Notes under the pieces: generated by a model
The model's input: only the letters and a program-made list of their open reading frames with translations
Told to the model about the DNA's origin: nothing
Databases searched by the model: none
Shown here: positions 17,749-27,553 of the stretch, one piece after another
How the letters are laid out: every line of letters starts with the position of its first letter
How positions within the stretch are numbered: the stretch's first letter is position 1
Program-made: the position numbers and the translations under genes
Assembly (NCBI GenBank): GCA_963834425.1
Contig: CAWIBR010000006.1
Location: 37,732-101,731, forward strand
Length of the DNA stretch: 64,000 bases
DNA from: CAVURS01 sp963834425
GTDB taxonomy: Bacteria; Actinomycetota; Actinomycetes; Actinomycetales; CAVURS01
Direction: 5' to 3'

Positions 17749-19089
17749 GTGCTGGGCATGCCGACCTCCCGCCCGCGCCGCCGTCCTCGTCGTCAGCCCT
17801 CCACCCAGCCCTCCGCTCGGCCCTCCGCTCGGCCCTCCGCTCGGCCCCCGGAGGGGTTCGACGTGGTGCGGGCCAACGGCCCGCGCGACATCGTCGCCGC
17901 GGTGCCGTTCCAATGCGGCTTCCAGCCGACCAAGAGCGTCGTCGTGATCAGCCTGCGCGGGCCGCGCCATCGCTTCGGCATGGTCAGCCGGCTCGACCTG
18001 CCGCCCGACCCCCAGGGTCCGGCCGCCGACGACGAGTCGGCGACCGAGGGCCAACCCTGGGACCACGAACAGGTCGCCGACGACATCGCGGCGTTCGTGG
18101 CTCGCGATGGTGGCAACGGTGCGGTGGTCGTGGTCTACGACGACGCGCCATGGGGTCCCGGGCGCCATCCACACGAGGCGTTCGTCACGGCGCTCCTGGG
18201 TCGCCTCGATCGGCGCGGGCTACCGGTGCTGGATGCGCTCTACGTCACGGCCGAGCGGTACTGGTCCTACACCTGCGAGGGCGCGGGATGCTGTCCGGCC
18301 GACGGGTTTCCGGTGGCCGAGGCCCAGAGCAGCCCGGTGGCCATGGCCTACGTGATGGCCGGACTCGCCCCACTGGCCAGTCGAGATGCCCTGGTCGAGC
18401 GGGTCCGGCCGAGCTCCCCCCTCCTGGTCGCCGCGGTCGAGGACAGCACCTGGGGGTGGCTCGCTGCGCAGGCGGCCGACCTGGACGGCGTCCTGGACCG
18501 GTTCGCGCCGGCAACCGCCCTGCCCGGGATCCGGCAGGAGCACCTGCGCCGTTGGACCCGAGAGACCTTCGTCCTGATGGCTGCCCTGGTCGACACCTAC
18601 CGCGACCGGGGCGGTTCGATCACGGTGGAGCAAGCGGGCCAACTGCTGGCGAGTCTGCAGAGTCGCGACATCCGCGACGCGGTCCTGATGGGCTTCTGCC
18701 GGTTCGGGATGGCGGCGCCGGAGGACATCACCGAGCTGATGGCGATCGGCTTCGATCCCGACCTGGCCGTCGTGGACAACCTGGACCGCTCCCCGGCAGC
18801 CGGCCTCGAGGGGTCGGAGCGAGCGGCGGCCACGGACGAGGCCGTCGAGCGTCTGCTCGTGGACCTGTGCCAGCGGGTCGAGGGGCCGTTCGCCTGCGCA
18901 CCGCTGACGATGCTGGCCTGGCACAGCTGGGCGCGCGGCGACGGCGCGACGGCCCGGGTCACCGTGGAGCGCGCGCTCGGTGAGGACCCGACGTACCGGC
19001 TCGCCGCCTTGCTGCTGAGTGCCCTCGACCACGCCGTGGCCCCGGAATGGGTTCGGGCCATGCGCCGCTCGGATGAACGCGCTGGCTGA
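17749..19089 (+). CDS. DUF4192 domain-containing protein
   Basis: After a low-complexity Pro/Ser/Ala/Arg N-terminus, the DUF4192 domain begins FDVVRANGPRDIVAAVPFQC and continues KSVVVISLRGPRHRFGMVSR, VVVVYDDAPWG, LYVTAERYWSYTCEGAGCC and a late DLCQRVEGPFACAPLTMLAW. The family is common in actinobacteria and its function is unknown. The GTG start at 17749 follows AGGAGGAGG by about twelve bases; a start nearer the domain is possible. The 446-residue frame is intact. It stands alone, with a riboswitch-controlled operon downstream. Confidence 0.8.
   Translation: MLGMPTSRPRRRPRRQPSTQPSARPSARPSARPPEGFDVVRANGPRDIVAAVPFQCGFQPTKSVVVISLRGPRHRFGMVSRLDLPPDPQGPAADDESATEGQPWDHEQVADDIAAFVARDGGNGAVVVVYDDAPWGPGRHPHEAFVTALLGRLDRRGLPVLDALYVTAERYWSYTCEGAGCCPADGFPVAEAQSSPVAMAYVMAGLAPLASRDALVERVRPSSPLLVAAVEDSTWGWLAAQAADLDGVLDRFAPATALPGIRQEHLRRWTRETFVLMAALVDTYRDRGGSITVEQAGQLLASLQSRDIRDAVLMGFCRFGMAAPEDITELMAIGFDPDLAVVDNLDRSPAAGLEGSERAAATDEAVERLLVDLCQRVEGPFACAPLTMLAWHSWARGDGATARVTVERALGEDPTYRLAALLLSALDHAVAPEWVRAMRRSDERAG
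17808..17843 (+). repeat. 12-bp tandem repeat (x3) inside the DUF4192 gene
   Basis: The unit GCCCTCCGCTCG occurs three times in a row and encodes Pro-Ser-Ala-Arg repeats in the N-terminal tail. A degenerate fourth copy follows. Being a multiple of three, it can vary in number without changing frame. Confidence 0.8.
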
Positions 19090-19123
19090 TCGTCTCGATC
19101 AATGAGATGTGAGTGCCCAACCC

Positions 19124-19155
19124 CTGACACGACGAAGGATCCCGCGCGCTATGCT
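19124..19155 (+). promoter_or_regulatory. candidate promoter of metY-metX
   Basis: A TATGCT -10 box lies at 19150-19155, with CTGACA at 19124-19129 as a weak, rather distant -35. The -10 predicts a start close to 19162, just where the riboswitch begins, which supports the call. Confidence 0.5.
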
Positions 19156-19162
19156 TTCGCGC

Positions 19163-19300
19163 AGGTCATGAGTGTCAGCGTCAAGCCCCGGCTCGCTGGC
19201 CGGCAACCCTCCTCCGCGGTGGGGTGCCCCGGGTGATTGACCTGGCCACCCGCCACCAGGCGGGCGGCAAGCGCGGGCCCCACCCTCCAGGGCCCTGGAC
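19163..19300 (+). promoter_or_regulatory. SAM-IV-type riboswitch before metY
   Basis: The leader contains the conserved blocks of the actinobacterial SAM-IV aptamer: AGGTCATGAGTGTCAGCGTC, then CAAGCCCCGGCTCGCTGG, CCGGCAACCCTCC, the pseudoknot-like CGCGGTGGGGTGCCCC, and GTGATTGACCTGG. A distal GGCGGGCGGCAAGCGCGG arm follows. It sits between a promoter-like site and metY-metX and should lower their expression when S-adenosylmethionine is plentiful. The 165 bases from here to the metY start hold further hairpins and no ORF. The exact 3' limit is estimated. Confidence 0.82.
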
Positions 19301-19470
19301 CTGAGGAGCACTCTGTGCCACAGCGAATGTGTTGCCGCTGAGCTGAGGCGGTCGCACTCGAGAGCCTCAGGCTGCCCGACCTTCGCTCGGGTACGCCGCC
19401 TCGGCACGCCCACTCCCACCCCGCACCACCCCTGACAACTAGACACAACCCTGAACCAGGAGAGATGACC

Positions 19471-20787
<1,317 letters not shown>

Positions 20788-20788
<1 letters not shown>

Positions 20789-21936
20789 TGTCCGAGGTCG
20801 AGCGGGTCGCGGCGGGCGGTGCCTGGCGGCCGGGGGACGACCCCGGCAACCGGCAGTTCGCCGTCGTCGGCCCGCTCGACCTCGAGACGGGCGGCCACCT
20901 CCCGGAGGTCACCGTCGCCTACGAGACCTGGGGCACGCTCAGCCCGGACCGCGACAACGCGGTGCTGGTCGAGCACGCCTTGACCGGCGACAGTCACGTG
21001 AGCGGTCCGGCGGGTCCGGGTCATCCGACGCCGGGTTGGTGGGACGGCTTGATCGGCCCGGGACGGCCATTGGACACCGACCGCTGGTTCGTCGTCGCGG
21101 CCAACGTCCTGGGCGGATGTCAGGGCAGCACCGGGCCCTCATCCGCGGATCCCGATGGACGACCGTGGGGATCGCGCTTCCCGTTCGTGACCGTGCGCGA
21201 CCAGGTCGAGGTGGAAGCCCGGTTGGCCGACGCGCTCGGCATCGGCTGCTGGGCCATGGTCGTCGGCGGGTCGATGGGCGGCATGCGCTCCCTGGAGTGG
21301 GCCGTGACCCATCCCGACCGGGTGGCGACGGCGATCGTGCTGGCCTCCACGCCGTATGCGACCGCCGAGCAGATCGCCTGGTGCGCACCACAATTGGCGG
21401 CGATCCGGTCCGATCCCGACTTCCACGGCGGCGACTACTACGACACCCCGACCGGCCCGGTGGTTGGGCTGGGGATCGCGCGCAGCATCGCGCACATCAC
21501 CTACCGCAGCGAGCTCGAGCTCGCCGAGCGGTTCGGTCGGGACGCCCAGGGCGAGGAGCAGCCCCTGGGCGGTGGTGGGCGGTACGCCGTCGAGAGCTAC
21601 TTGGACCATCACAAGGACAAGCTGGCCGGGCGCTTCGACGCCAACTCCTACCTGGTGCTGAGCGAAGCCATGAACTCCCACGACGTGGGCCGCGGCCGCG
21701 GTGGCGTCGATGCTGCCCTGCGGCGGATCACGGGCAACCTGGTCGTGGCCGCCGTCGACAGCGACCGGCTCTACCCGCCGCGGCTCTCGGAGGAGATCGT
21801 CGCCTCCGTGCCCGCCGCCGCCCCGGTCCACATGATCAGCTCGCCGTACGGACACGACGGCTTCCTGATCGAGGTCGGCGAGGTCGGGACGCTGGTCCGC
21901 GCTGCGCTGGCCCGCACCCGCGTCAGCTGCGCCTGA
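20788..21936 (+). CDS. metX: homoserine O-acetyltransferase
   Basis: It acetylates homoserine with acetyl-CoA, the step before MetY. The 382-residue alpha/beta-hydrolase carries the nucleophile Ser162 in VVGGSMGGMRSLEWA, the acid Asp326 in DSDRLYPP and His356 in YGHDGFLIE. Early signatures are VAYETWGTLSPDRDNAVLV and HALTGDSHVSG. The ATG shares one base with the TGA of metY. The stop at 21934-21936 overlaps the 3' end of the convergent Nudix gene by 14 bases. The frame is intact. Confidence 0.93.
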
Positions 21937-22435
21937 CCAGCCTGTCCACACGATCCCGCAGGGCGGGCCAGGCCGCCGCGAAGTGCGGATGGAGTGGGTA
22001 TGCCGCGACATCCTCGATGCGCACCCAGGCCAGGTCCTCGGTCTCCTCGTCGGCCGGCGTCAGGCCGGGCCGGGTCGCGATCTCGGCCAGGACGTAGGTG
22101 TAGGACCAGCTCCCGTGGTCATCGACCACGAGGTCGAGGACATGCACGCCCTCCGGGCGGAGCCCGGCCTCCTCGGCTGCCTCGCGGAGCGCGGCCTGCT
22201 GAGGCGTCTCCTCGCACCGCGCGCGCCGCCCGGCAAGGCCCAGGTGCCGCCGTGGTGGGTCCAGCCGGCACGCAGCTGCAGCAGCACCTCCGCCGAGGAG
22301 GCGGGTGCCGCCGCCCCAGGCTCCGTGGCCCGGGTGGTGGACGAGGAGCAGGCCGGCCGCGCCGTACCGGCCCCAGTGGCGCTCCCCGCACGCACAGTCG
22401 ACCCACACGTTGGGGGAGTCGGGAGCTGCGGACAT
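21923..22435 (-). CDS. Nudix hydrolase
   Basis: The Nudix box is visible as ETPQQAALREAAEEAGLRPE (about 22170-22225), preceded in the adjoining frame by WALPGG. The N-terminus has a short Cys-rich segment, VWVDCACGERHWGRYGAAGL. The chain is frame-shifted twice (near 22230 and 22310) with return to the original frame, so it is likely intact. The family removes nucleoside-diphosphate derivatives; the substrate is not known here. It converges on metX and is divergent from the universal stress protein gene, 103 bases away. Confidence 0.78.
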   Translation of the reverse strand: MSAAPDSPNVWVDCACGERHWGRYGAAGLLLVHHPGHGAWGGGTRLLGGGAAAAACRLDPPRRHLGLAGRRARCEETPQQAALREAAEEAGLRPEGVHVLDLVVDDHGSWSYTYVLAEIATRPGLTPADEETEDLAWVRIEDVAAYPLHPHFAAAWPALRDRVDRLVRRS

Positions 22436-22538
22436 GCTGCGAATCTAGGCGACCCGGCCGATCGGGGTGCCGTCCGGTAGCGTCGCGTCAGCAACCGGGG
22501 CAGCGCGACCACCTGGTGCCCCTGCCTGAGGAGGATCG

Positions 22539-22940
22539 ATGTCGATCGTCGTCGGATACGTCCCCACCAGAGAGGGACGTGCCGCTCTGCGTCGAGCGGC
22601 CGAGGAGGCGCAGCTACGACGGACCCGGTTGATCGTGATCCACTCCGAGCGCGGCGGCAAGGACTTCGACGCCGAGGACGTGCAGGCCTACGAGACCGAG
22701 CTCACCCGGGTCCAGCAGGACCTCGAGGCGGCGGGCATCTCCCACGAGGTCCGCCAGCTGGTCCGTGGCTTGGAGCCGGCCGAAGACCTGATCGCGGTGG
22801 CCGAGGAGACCGGAGCTGACTTCATCGTGATCGGGCTGCGTCGCCGCACTCCCGTGGGCAAGCTCATCCTCGGCTCCAACGCCCAGCGGATCCTGCTCGA
22901 CGCCCCCTGTCCCGTGCTCGCGGTCAAGGCGGAGGCTTGA
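22539..22940 (+). CDS. universal stress protein (UspA family)
   Basis: The 133-residue single Usp domain starts MSIVVGYVPTREGRAALRRA and ends with the ATP-binding loop pattern GLRRRTPVGKLILGSNAQRI followed by LLDAPCPVLAVKAEA. Such proteins bind ATP and help survival under stress. ATG at 22539 follows a very strong ribosome site, GAGGAGG, five bases upstream. The frame is intact and it appears to be transcribed alone. Confidence 0.88.
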   Translation: MSIVVGYVPTREGRAALRRAAEEAQLRRTRLIVIHSERGGKDFDAEDVQAYETELTRVQQDLEAAGISHEVRQLVRGLEPAEDLIAVAEETGADFIVIGLRRRTPVGKLILGSNAQRILLDAPCPVLAVKAEA

Positions 22941-23020
22941 GCAGGGGATGATGGAGGCAACGAGTCCGGCGAACTGATCGGGCGATCAGGGCGCCAGGGC
23001 CTGCGCGGCGCGGACGCGGA

Positions 23021-23053
23021 TTGGCGCCGGAACCGGCGCCCTCGGGCTACAAT
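23021..23053 (+). promoter_or_regulatory. candidate sigA promoter
   Basis: TACAAT at 23048-23053 is a good -10 box, with TTGGCG at 23021-23026 as a poorly spaced -35 (21 bases). A GGAACC motif at 23029-23034 is an alternative, stress-sigma-like -35. The leader from here to the GTG at 23179 is about 120 bases and holds no ORF I can support. Confidence 0.4.
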
Positions 23054-23178
23054 TGTAGGTATCTGCTCATGCAGCGGGATTTCCCGCCGCTCGGGCATGT
23101 CCCCGATCATCTCGGCGTTCCCCTCCATGGCAGCCACGGCTGCCGGCCAAGTCACGCCGTCTGCAAGGAAGGTCGTCC

Positions 23179-24669
23179 GTGTCGCCGGTCACGACTCCCA
23201 GCTCCAGCCCCGCCAGCCCCGCGGTGGTCCCCGCAACCAGTGCCGCTCGCCGTACGACGAGTGCCACCGTCCCTCCCGCCAAGACCGCAGCCAAGAAGGC
23301 TCGCCCGGTCAAGGCGGTGCCGGACGCACCGGCCACGAAGGCTGACAGCAAGGCTCCCGCCAAGACCGCTGCCAAGACCACGACCAAGTCGGCCGCCAAG
23401 GCACCCGCCAAGGCACCCGCCAAGACGGCGACCAAGGCTGACCCCGCGGCTACGACCAAGTCGGCCGCCAAGGCACCGGCCAAGACGGCCGCAAAGGCGA
23501 CCACCAAGACCGCTGCCAAGACGGCCACCAAGGTGGCGACGAAGGCTGCTGCCGGCAAGGTCGCCGCGAAGGCTGGCGCCGAGGGCGAGGCCGCAGCCGA
23601 AGGAGTCGAGGTCGACCTGACGGCTCTCGAGGTCGTCGCGGCGCCAGAGGGCGTCGAGGCCGAGGCGGACGGCGACGACGAGGAGAAGGAAGAGGGCGGC
23701 TTCGTCCTCTCCGACGACGACGAGGAGGACGCGCCGGCCCAGCAGGTCGCGACCGCCGGTGCCACGGCCGACCCCGTCAAGGACTACCTCAAGCAGATCG
23801 GCAAGGTCGCCCTGCTCAACGCCGAGCAGGAGGTCGAGCTGGCCAAGCGGATCGAGGCCGGCCTGTTCGCGGAGGAGCGGCTCAACTCCGGCTCCAAGAT
23901 CGACTCCAAGCACAAGCGCGAGCTGTGGTGGATCAAGGAGGACGGCAAGAAGGCCAAGAACCACCTGCTCGAGGCCAACCTCCGCCTGGTCGTCTCGCTG
24001 GCCAAGCGCTACACCGGTCGCGGCATGCTCTTCCTGGACCTGATCCAGGAGGGCAACCTGGGCTTGATCCGCGCCGTCGAGAAGTTCGACTACACCAAGG
24101 GCTACAAGTTCTCGACCTACGCCACCTGGTGGATCCGGCAGGCCATCACCCGCGCGATGGCCGACCAGGCCCGCACCATCCGGATCCCGGTGCACATGGT
24201 GGAGGTCATCAACAAGCTGGCCCGCGTTCAGCGCCAGATGCTGCAGGATCTCGGCCGCGAGCCGACTCCGGAGGAGCTCGCCAAGGAGCTCGACATGACG
24301 CCGGAGAAGGTTGTCGAGGTGCAAAAGTACGGCCGCGAGCCGATCTCCCTGCACACCCCGCTCGGCGAGGACGGCGACAGCGAGTTCGGCGACCTGATCG
24401 AGGACTCCGAGGCCGTCGTGCCGGCCGACGCCGTCTCGTTCACCCTGCTCCAGGAGCAGCTCCACTCGGTCCTGGACACCTTGTCCGAGCGCGAGGCGGG
24501 CGTGGTGTCGATGCGCTTCGGCCTGACCGACGGCCAGCCGAAGACGCTGGACGAGATCGGCAAGGTCTACGGCGTCACGCGCGAGCGGATCCGGCAGATC
24601 GAGTCCAAGACCATGTCCAAGCTCCGTCACCCCAGCCGATCGCAGGTGCTGCGCGACTACCTGGACTGA
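23179..24669 (+). CDS. sigA: principal RNA polymerase sigma factor (SigA/HrdB/RpoD)
   Basis: The 496-residue protein has the long Lys/Ala-rich N-terminus usual in actinobacteria (about residues 20-150), region 1.2 in DPVKDYLKQIGKVALLNAEQ, the core region 2 in GMLFLDLIQEGNLGLIRAVE and YKFSTYATWWIRQAITRAMA, region 3, and the region 4.2 helix-turn-helix GVTRERIRQIESKTMSKLRH. It directs RNA polymerase to housekeeping promoters. The GTG start at 23179 follows AAGGAAGG. Its last codons and stop (RDYLD) are part of a 22-bp sequence repeated at 27619-27640, so a mobile element is inserted exactly at its 3' end without changing the protein. Confidence 0.95.
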   Translation: MSPVTTPSSSPASPAVVPATSAARRTTSATVPPAKTAAKKARPVKAVPDAPATKADSKAPAKTAAKTTTKSAAKAPAKAPAKTATKADPAATTKSAAKAPAKTAAKATTKTAAKTATKVATKAAAGKVAAKAGAEGEAAAEGVEVDLTALEVVAAPEGVEAEADGDDEEKEEGGFVLSDDDEEDAPAQQVATAGATADPVKDYLKQIGKVALLNAEQEVELAKRIEAGLFAEERLNSGSKIDSKHKRELWWIKEDGKKAKNHLLEANLRLVVSLAKRYTGRGMLFLDLIQEGNLGLIRAVEKFDYTKGYKFSTYATWWIRQAITRAMADQARTIRIPVHMVEVINKLARVQRQMLQDLGREPTPEELAKELDMTPEKVVEVQKYGREPISLHTPLGEDGDSEFGDLIEDSEAVVPADAVSFTLLQEQLHSVLDTLSEREAGVVSMRFGLTDGQPKTLDEIGKVYGVTRERIRQIESKTMSKLRHPSRSQVLRDYLD

Positions 24670-24675
24670 GTCCAG
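24654..24675 (+). repeat. attL core: 22-bp direct repeat spanning the sigA stop codon
   Basis: CGACTACCTGGACTGAGTCC plus AG is present here and again, identically, at 27619-27640. Its right part is a palindrome, CTGGAC-TGA-GTCCAG, centred on the sigA stop codon, which suits strand exchange by a tyrosine recombinase. The integrase gene begins 108 bases further on. Confidence 0.85.
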
Positions 24676-24676
24676 A

Positions 24677-24751
24677 CGTGCCCTGCTGCTATCGGTGCAG
24701 GTCAGAAGCCCTTTCGGGGCCTGACACGCCGAAGGTAGCAGGGGCACAGCG
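24677..24751 (+). terminator. large nested hairpin just after sigA, inside the element
   Basis: The outer arms are GTGCCCTGCTGCTA and TAGCAGGGGCAC. Nested within is GTCAG-N2-GCCC, loop, GGGC-CTGAC at 24701-24725. The structure can end sigA transcription now that the original downstream sequence lies 3 kb away. It may also be part of the attP region. Confidence 0.6.
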
Positions 24752-24756
24752 CTCCT
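24745..24756 (+). repeat. candidate integrase arm-type site, left end
   Basis: CACAGCGCTCCT is repeated exactly at 27554-27565, and its first ten bases again at 27593-27602. All copies lie inside the element, near the two cores, as arm sites of tyrosine recombinases do. A second motif, GTGCAGGTCAG, at 24695-24705 has an inverted copy at 27564-27574. Confidence 0.55.
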
Positions 24757-24783
24757 AGTCCAGATATCGAGTACGGTGGATCC

Positions 24784-25687
24784 GTGCCAAAGCGGTCCGC
24801 CTCTGACCTGGCCCTCCTGCCGTCGTGGGACCTGTTCTTGCGTGCCGAGCGGAAGTCCCCGGCCACGGTCAAGAGCCACGGCGACGGCGTGCGCCGATTC
24901 CTCGAGTGGTGCGCCGCCAACGAACGGCCGGCTGAACTCACCCGCGCGAACATGACGGGCTTCATCGCGGGAGTGCTTGACGGGGGAGCCGAGCCCGCAA
25001 CCGCCCGGACCCGTCACCTCGCCGTTCGGCGATTCTCGGGTTGGCTGGTCGAGGAAGGCGAGCAGGATATCGACCCACTGCTCGGGCTCAAGGGCCCGAA
25101 GATCGACGTGAAGGTGGTCGAGCCGCTCACCGACGATCAGCTGAAGGCGCTCCTGGCTGCCTGCTCGGGCCGAGACATGAGCGACCGCCGCGACGAAGTC
25201 CTGGTCCGATTTATGTTCGAGACCGGCACTCGCGCTGGCGAAGTCGTGGCGTTGACAGTTGGACGACGTCGACCTTGCTGGCTGGGCAGGGCCATCGTTA
25301 GGCGCGGCAAAGGCGGCAAGGGGCGTGAGGTCCCGTTCGGTCCGCACACCGCGCGGGCCATCGACCGGTATCTCCGGACCCGCCGCGGCGCACCGGCTCG
25401 AAGCACGCCCCGAGCTGTGGCTCGGCGACCGCGGCAAAGCCTTCAGCTACGACGCGCTCCACAAAACCCTGACCGAGCGCGCGGCGAAGGCTGGCATCGA
25501 AGGCTTCACGCCTCACAAGCTGCGGCACACCGCCGCGCATCGCTGGCTCGTCGCAGGAGGCTCAGAGATGGGCCTGATGGCCGTAGCCGGATGGGCGCGA
25601 CCCGACATGCTGCTCCGCTACACCAAGGCGCAGGCGTCGTTCCGCGCCGCCGAGGAAGCCCGACGGCTCAACCTCGGGGACATCTAG
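24784..25687 (+). CDS. tyrosine recombinase/integrase
   Basis: The N-terminal SAM-like domain reads WDLFLRAERKSPATVKSHGD and RRFSGWLVEEGEQDIDPLLG. The catalytic domain has Arg in FETGTRAGEVVAL (about 25230), the His-x-x-Arg box in HKLRHTAAHRWL (His 25514, Arg 25523), a Trp in place of the second His in GWARPDMLLRYTK, and the nucleophile Tyr at 25619-25621. Length of about 300 residues is normal for a XerC/D-like integrase. Frame shifts near 25258, 25288 and 25380 look like base errors, because every catalytic element survives. The GTG at 24784 lies 108 bases from attL, the usual place for an element's own integrase. Confidence 0.85.
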
Positions 25688-25741
25688 CCTGTCCGCATCC
25701 TGAGGCTTCCGGAGGGAAGTTTCCGCCGCCTGAGTCTCGCC

Positions 25742-26332
25742 TTGCGCGATGAGAGATTTCGAGCGAAGTCAGAGATCGCGGTGCGGGAACCCTTTCATCG
25801 GATTGTGCGAACTCCTGAGCAGGAAGCAGCCGCTGACGAAGACGCGATTTGGCGCATGGCGGATGCATGCGGCGCACGCGACAGGGTCAAGCCCTGTCTC
25901 GGATACGAGGCCATCGTCACCGAGGCCGCACTTCACGCGGGGCTTGACGGTCGGAGGACCGCTTACTACTGGCAGTTGCTCGCCGGCATGTCTCACGCTC
26001 AGAACTGGGCTGCTCTGACCGCGTTAGACCGGCGTCAGGTTCTTGCCGCAGGCCCGCGGGGTTACGACGAGAACTCGCCCACCGTCGAGCTGACCAGTCA
26101 GTTCCCTTGCGCTCGTTGCCGTGGGCCTGATGTTTTCCATGCAGATCGGTCGCTCAGCCAGGGGGCGGTATCTCACTCTCACTCGATGAGCTTCCGGCCG
26201 TGGTCCGGGGCGCATCTACCCGCAGGGGACACGGGGGCCGCCACCCGACCGGACGGCATCTCGCACAGTAGCTCGGCACCCAGAAAGGGTGAGCCTTCAG
26301 TGCCCTACGAGATGACGCCCCACAGCCAGTGA
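25742..26332 (+). CDS. hypothetical protein of the element, possibly frame-shifted
   Basis: An open frame from a TTG at 25742 is protein-like between about 25800 and 26110: TPEQEAAADEDAIWRMADAC, then YEAIVTEAALHAGLDGRRTA and YYWQLLAGMSHAQNWAALTA. The last resembles a helical segment (aromatic-rich, with a small-residue-Met/Phe-x-His turn) seen in short phage and island proteins of actinobacteria. After 26110 the reading becomes low quality, so the true end may lie in another frame. No ribosome site is clear at the TTG. No function can be assigned. Confidence 0.35.
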   Translation: MRDERFRAKSEIAVREPFHRIVRTPEQEAAADEDAIWRMADACGARDRVKPCLGYEAIVTEAALHAGLDGRRTAYYWQLLAGMSHAQNWAALTALDRRQVLAAGPRGYDENSPTVELTSQFPCARCRGPDVFHADRSLSQGAVSHSHSMSFRPWSGAHLPAGDTGAATRPDGISHSSSAPRKGEPSVPYEMTPHSQ

Positions 26333-26351
26333 CCGCGGGGCGTCATCATTT
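26311..26351. terminator. strong bidirectional hairpin terminator within the element
   Basis: GATGACGCCCC (26311-26321) pairs perfectly with GGGGCGTCATC (26337-26347) over eleven base pairs, followed by ATTT. It lies between the plus-strand hypothetical ORF and the minus-strand pilin-like gene and can serve both. Confidence 0.8.
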
Positions 26352-26392
26352 AAGTTGCCAAGCGCCAAGGAGCAGATCTTCGCCTCAGTCGG

Positions 26393-26863
26393 CTAAGAAA
26401 TGGTGCTGACGCTGGTGCACCCGGTGGCTCCGGAGGTGAGTCCGCCACCCGAGGTGATGCCCCAGGCCTTGCCACCCTGCTTGTTGATCGCAGAGACGCA
26501 GTACTGAGTGCCGGTGGCGTCGATCATGATCTTGACCTGGTCGTTGGGGCTGACCTTGGACGTCAGCGTGTTCTGCGCGTTGATCGCCTGGTTCATCGTG
26601 TAGGTGGTGCTCTGGGCCGTAGCCGGGAGCGGGCCGACGCTGATAGCAGCGGTGGGGGGACCGTCGGTCAGAGCCGCGGCCACGTCGGTCGCGATGGCCT
26701 GAGCGTCGGACTTGGCGGTGGCCTCGTAGCCCTTGGTGCGCTGGCTCAAGTACAGCGGGATGGCGATGGCGGCGAGGATGCCGATGATGATCATGACGAC
26801 GAGGAGCTCGATCAGGGTGAAGCCGGCGTCGTCGTCTTCTGCCGGGCGGATGCGCTTAATCAT
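26393..26863 (-). CDS. type IV pilin-like protein (class III-signal prepilin)
   Basis: The 156-residue product has a short charged leader (MIKRIRPAEDDDAG), the prepilin peptidase site after Gly14, and the hydrophobic N-terminal helix FTLIELLVVMIIIGILAAIA with Glu at +5. A variable globular domain follows, with two Cys in QYCVSAIN and GATGCTSVS that could form the usual C-terminal disulfide. ATG at 26863 is preceded by AAGGAG. It probably needs a prepilin peptidase and pilus motor coded elsewhere; none is in the element or window. It lies inside the sigA-integrated element, which is unusual cargo. The frame is intact. Confidence 0.82.
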   Translation of the reverse strand: MIKRIRPAEDDDAGFTLIELLVVMIIIGILAAIAIPLYLSQRTKGYEATAKSDAQAIATDVAAALTDGPPTAAISVGPLPATAQSTTYTMNQAINAQNTLTSKVSPNDQVKIMIDATGTQYCVSAINKQGGKAWGITSGGGLTSGATGCTSVSTIS

Positions 26864-27078
26864 CGCGGGGGTGCTCCTTGGGAGGCTCGGGCTTAGGGCT
26901 CCTCTCATGCTTCGGCACCCGTCGACCCCGCTTGAGGAGTCGTTCACGAAAGGGTCAAGGATCAGTAAGGACCAAGAGTCGGAGCTGCCGGTCGGACAGC
27001 ATTTCAGGGCATGACACTGCTCTCCCACATTGCCTGTGGACGGGGCGCTGTCATGCGTTCACGCCTCGGCGGGCTGGC

Positions 27079-27519
27079 TCACCACTGCGTGTCCTCTTCG
27101 GCCCGGTCGACGAGGTGAGCGGCCCGGATCAGATACGCCGCCAGCTGCCGGGCCTCAGCGCTGGTCATGTGCGCAGCAGGCTCGTGGAGCGAGAGATGCA
27201 CTGGCGTCAGAGCGTTCCACCGGCCGTCGGCTGCGGCTTCGATAGCCAGGTCGTACCCCTCAGCGGCGTCGGAACGCTCGACCCAGTGCTGCGGGTAGCT
27301 CTCGGCCACCTGATGAGTCAGCGCCCAGAACGAGACGTGAGCGATGTGGCGGTGATGGCTGCGCCAGTCCCTCAACGCCTCGGCCGCCTCCTCCGGCGTC
27401 TTGAACGTGCCGAAGTCAGCGGCGTACTGCGCCGAGTGGGCACGGCACCACGGCGGGCACCACGCCGGCTTGTCGCGCTCAGGGACGATACTGATCGGGA
27501 AGCTCTCAACGATTGTCAT
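27079..27519 (-). CDS. DUF6907-like protein
   Basis: The 146-residue protein begins MTIVESFPISIVPERDKPAW and carries CPPWCRAHSAQY, a Cys-x3-Cys-x2-His cluster. It ends with LTPVHLSLHEPAAHMTSAEA and RQLAAYLIRAAHLVDRA. This layout (Cys/His motif, beta strand, then a helix starting T-x-x-E-A-R-x-L-A) matches the actinobacterial DUF6907 group as I remember it; function is unknown. It is often found on mobile DNA, in line with its place just inside the right end of the element. The frame is intact. Confidence 0.6.
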   Translation of the reverse strand: MTIVESFPISIVPERDKPAWCPPWCRAHSAQYAADFGTFKTPEEAAEALRDWRSHHRHIAHVSFWALTHQVAESYPQHWVERSDAAEGYDLAIEAAADGRWNALTPVHLSLHEPAAHMTSAEARQLAAYLIRAAHLVDRAEEDTQW

Positions 27520-27553
27520 GGGGCAAGACTCCTCAGTCCAGGATGTTACGCCC

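Noticed and set aside
17808..17843. CRISPR-like repeats
   Set aside because: They are 12-bp in-frame tandem repeats in a coding tail without spacers. The same applies to 57342-57416. No CRISPR array was seen in the window.
23152..25437. A long minus-strand open frame across sigA and the integrase
   Set aside because: Antisense shadow. The plus strand carries SigA and the recombinase with complete motifs.
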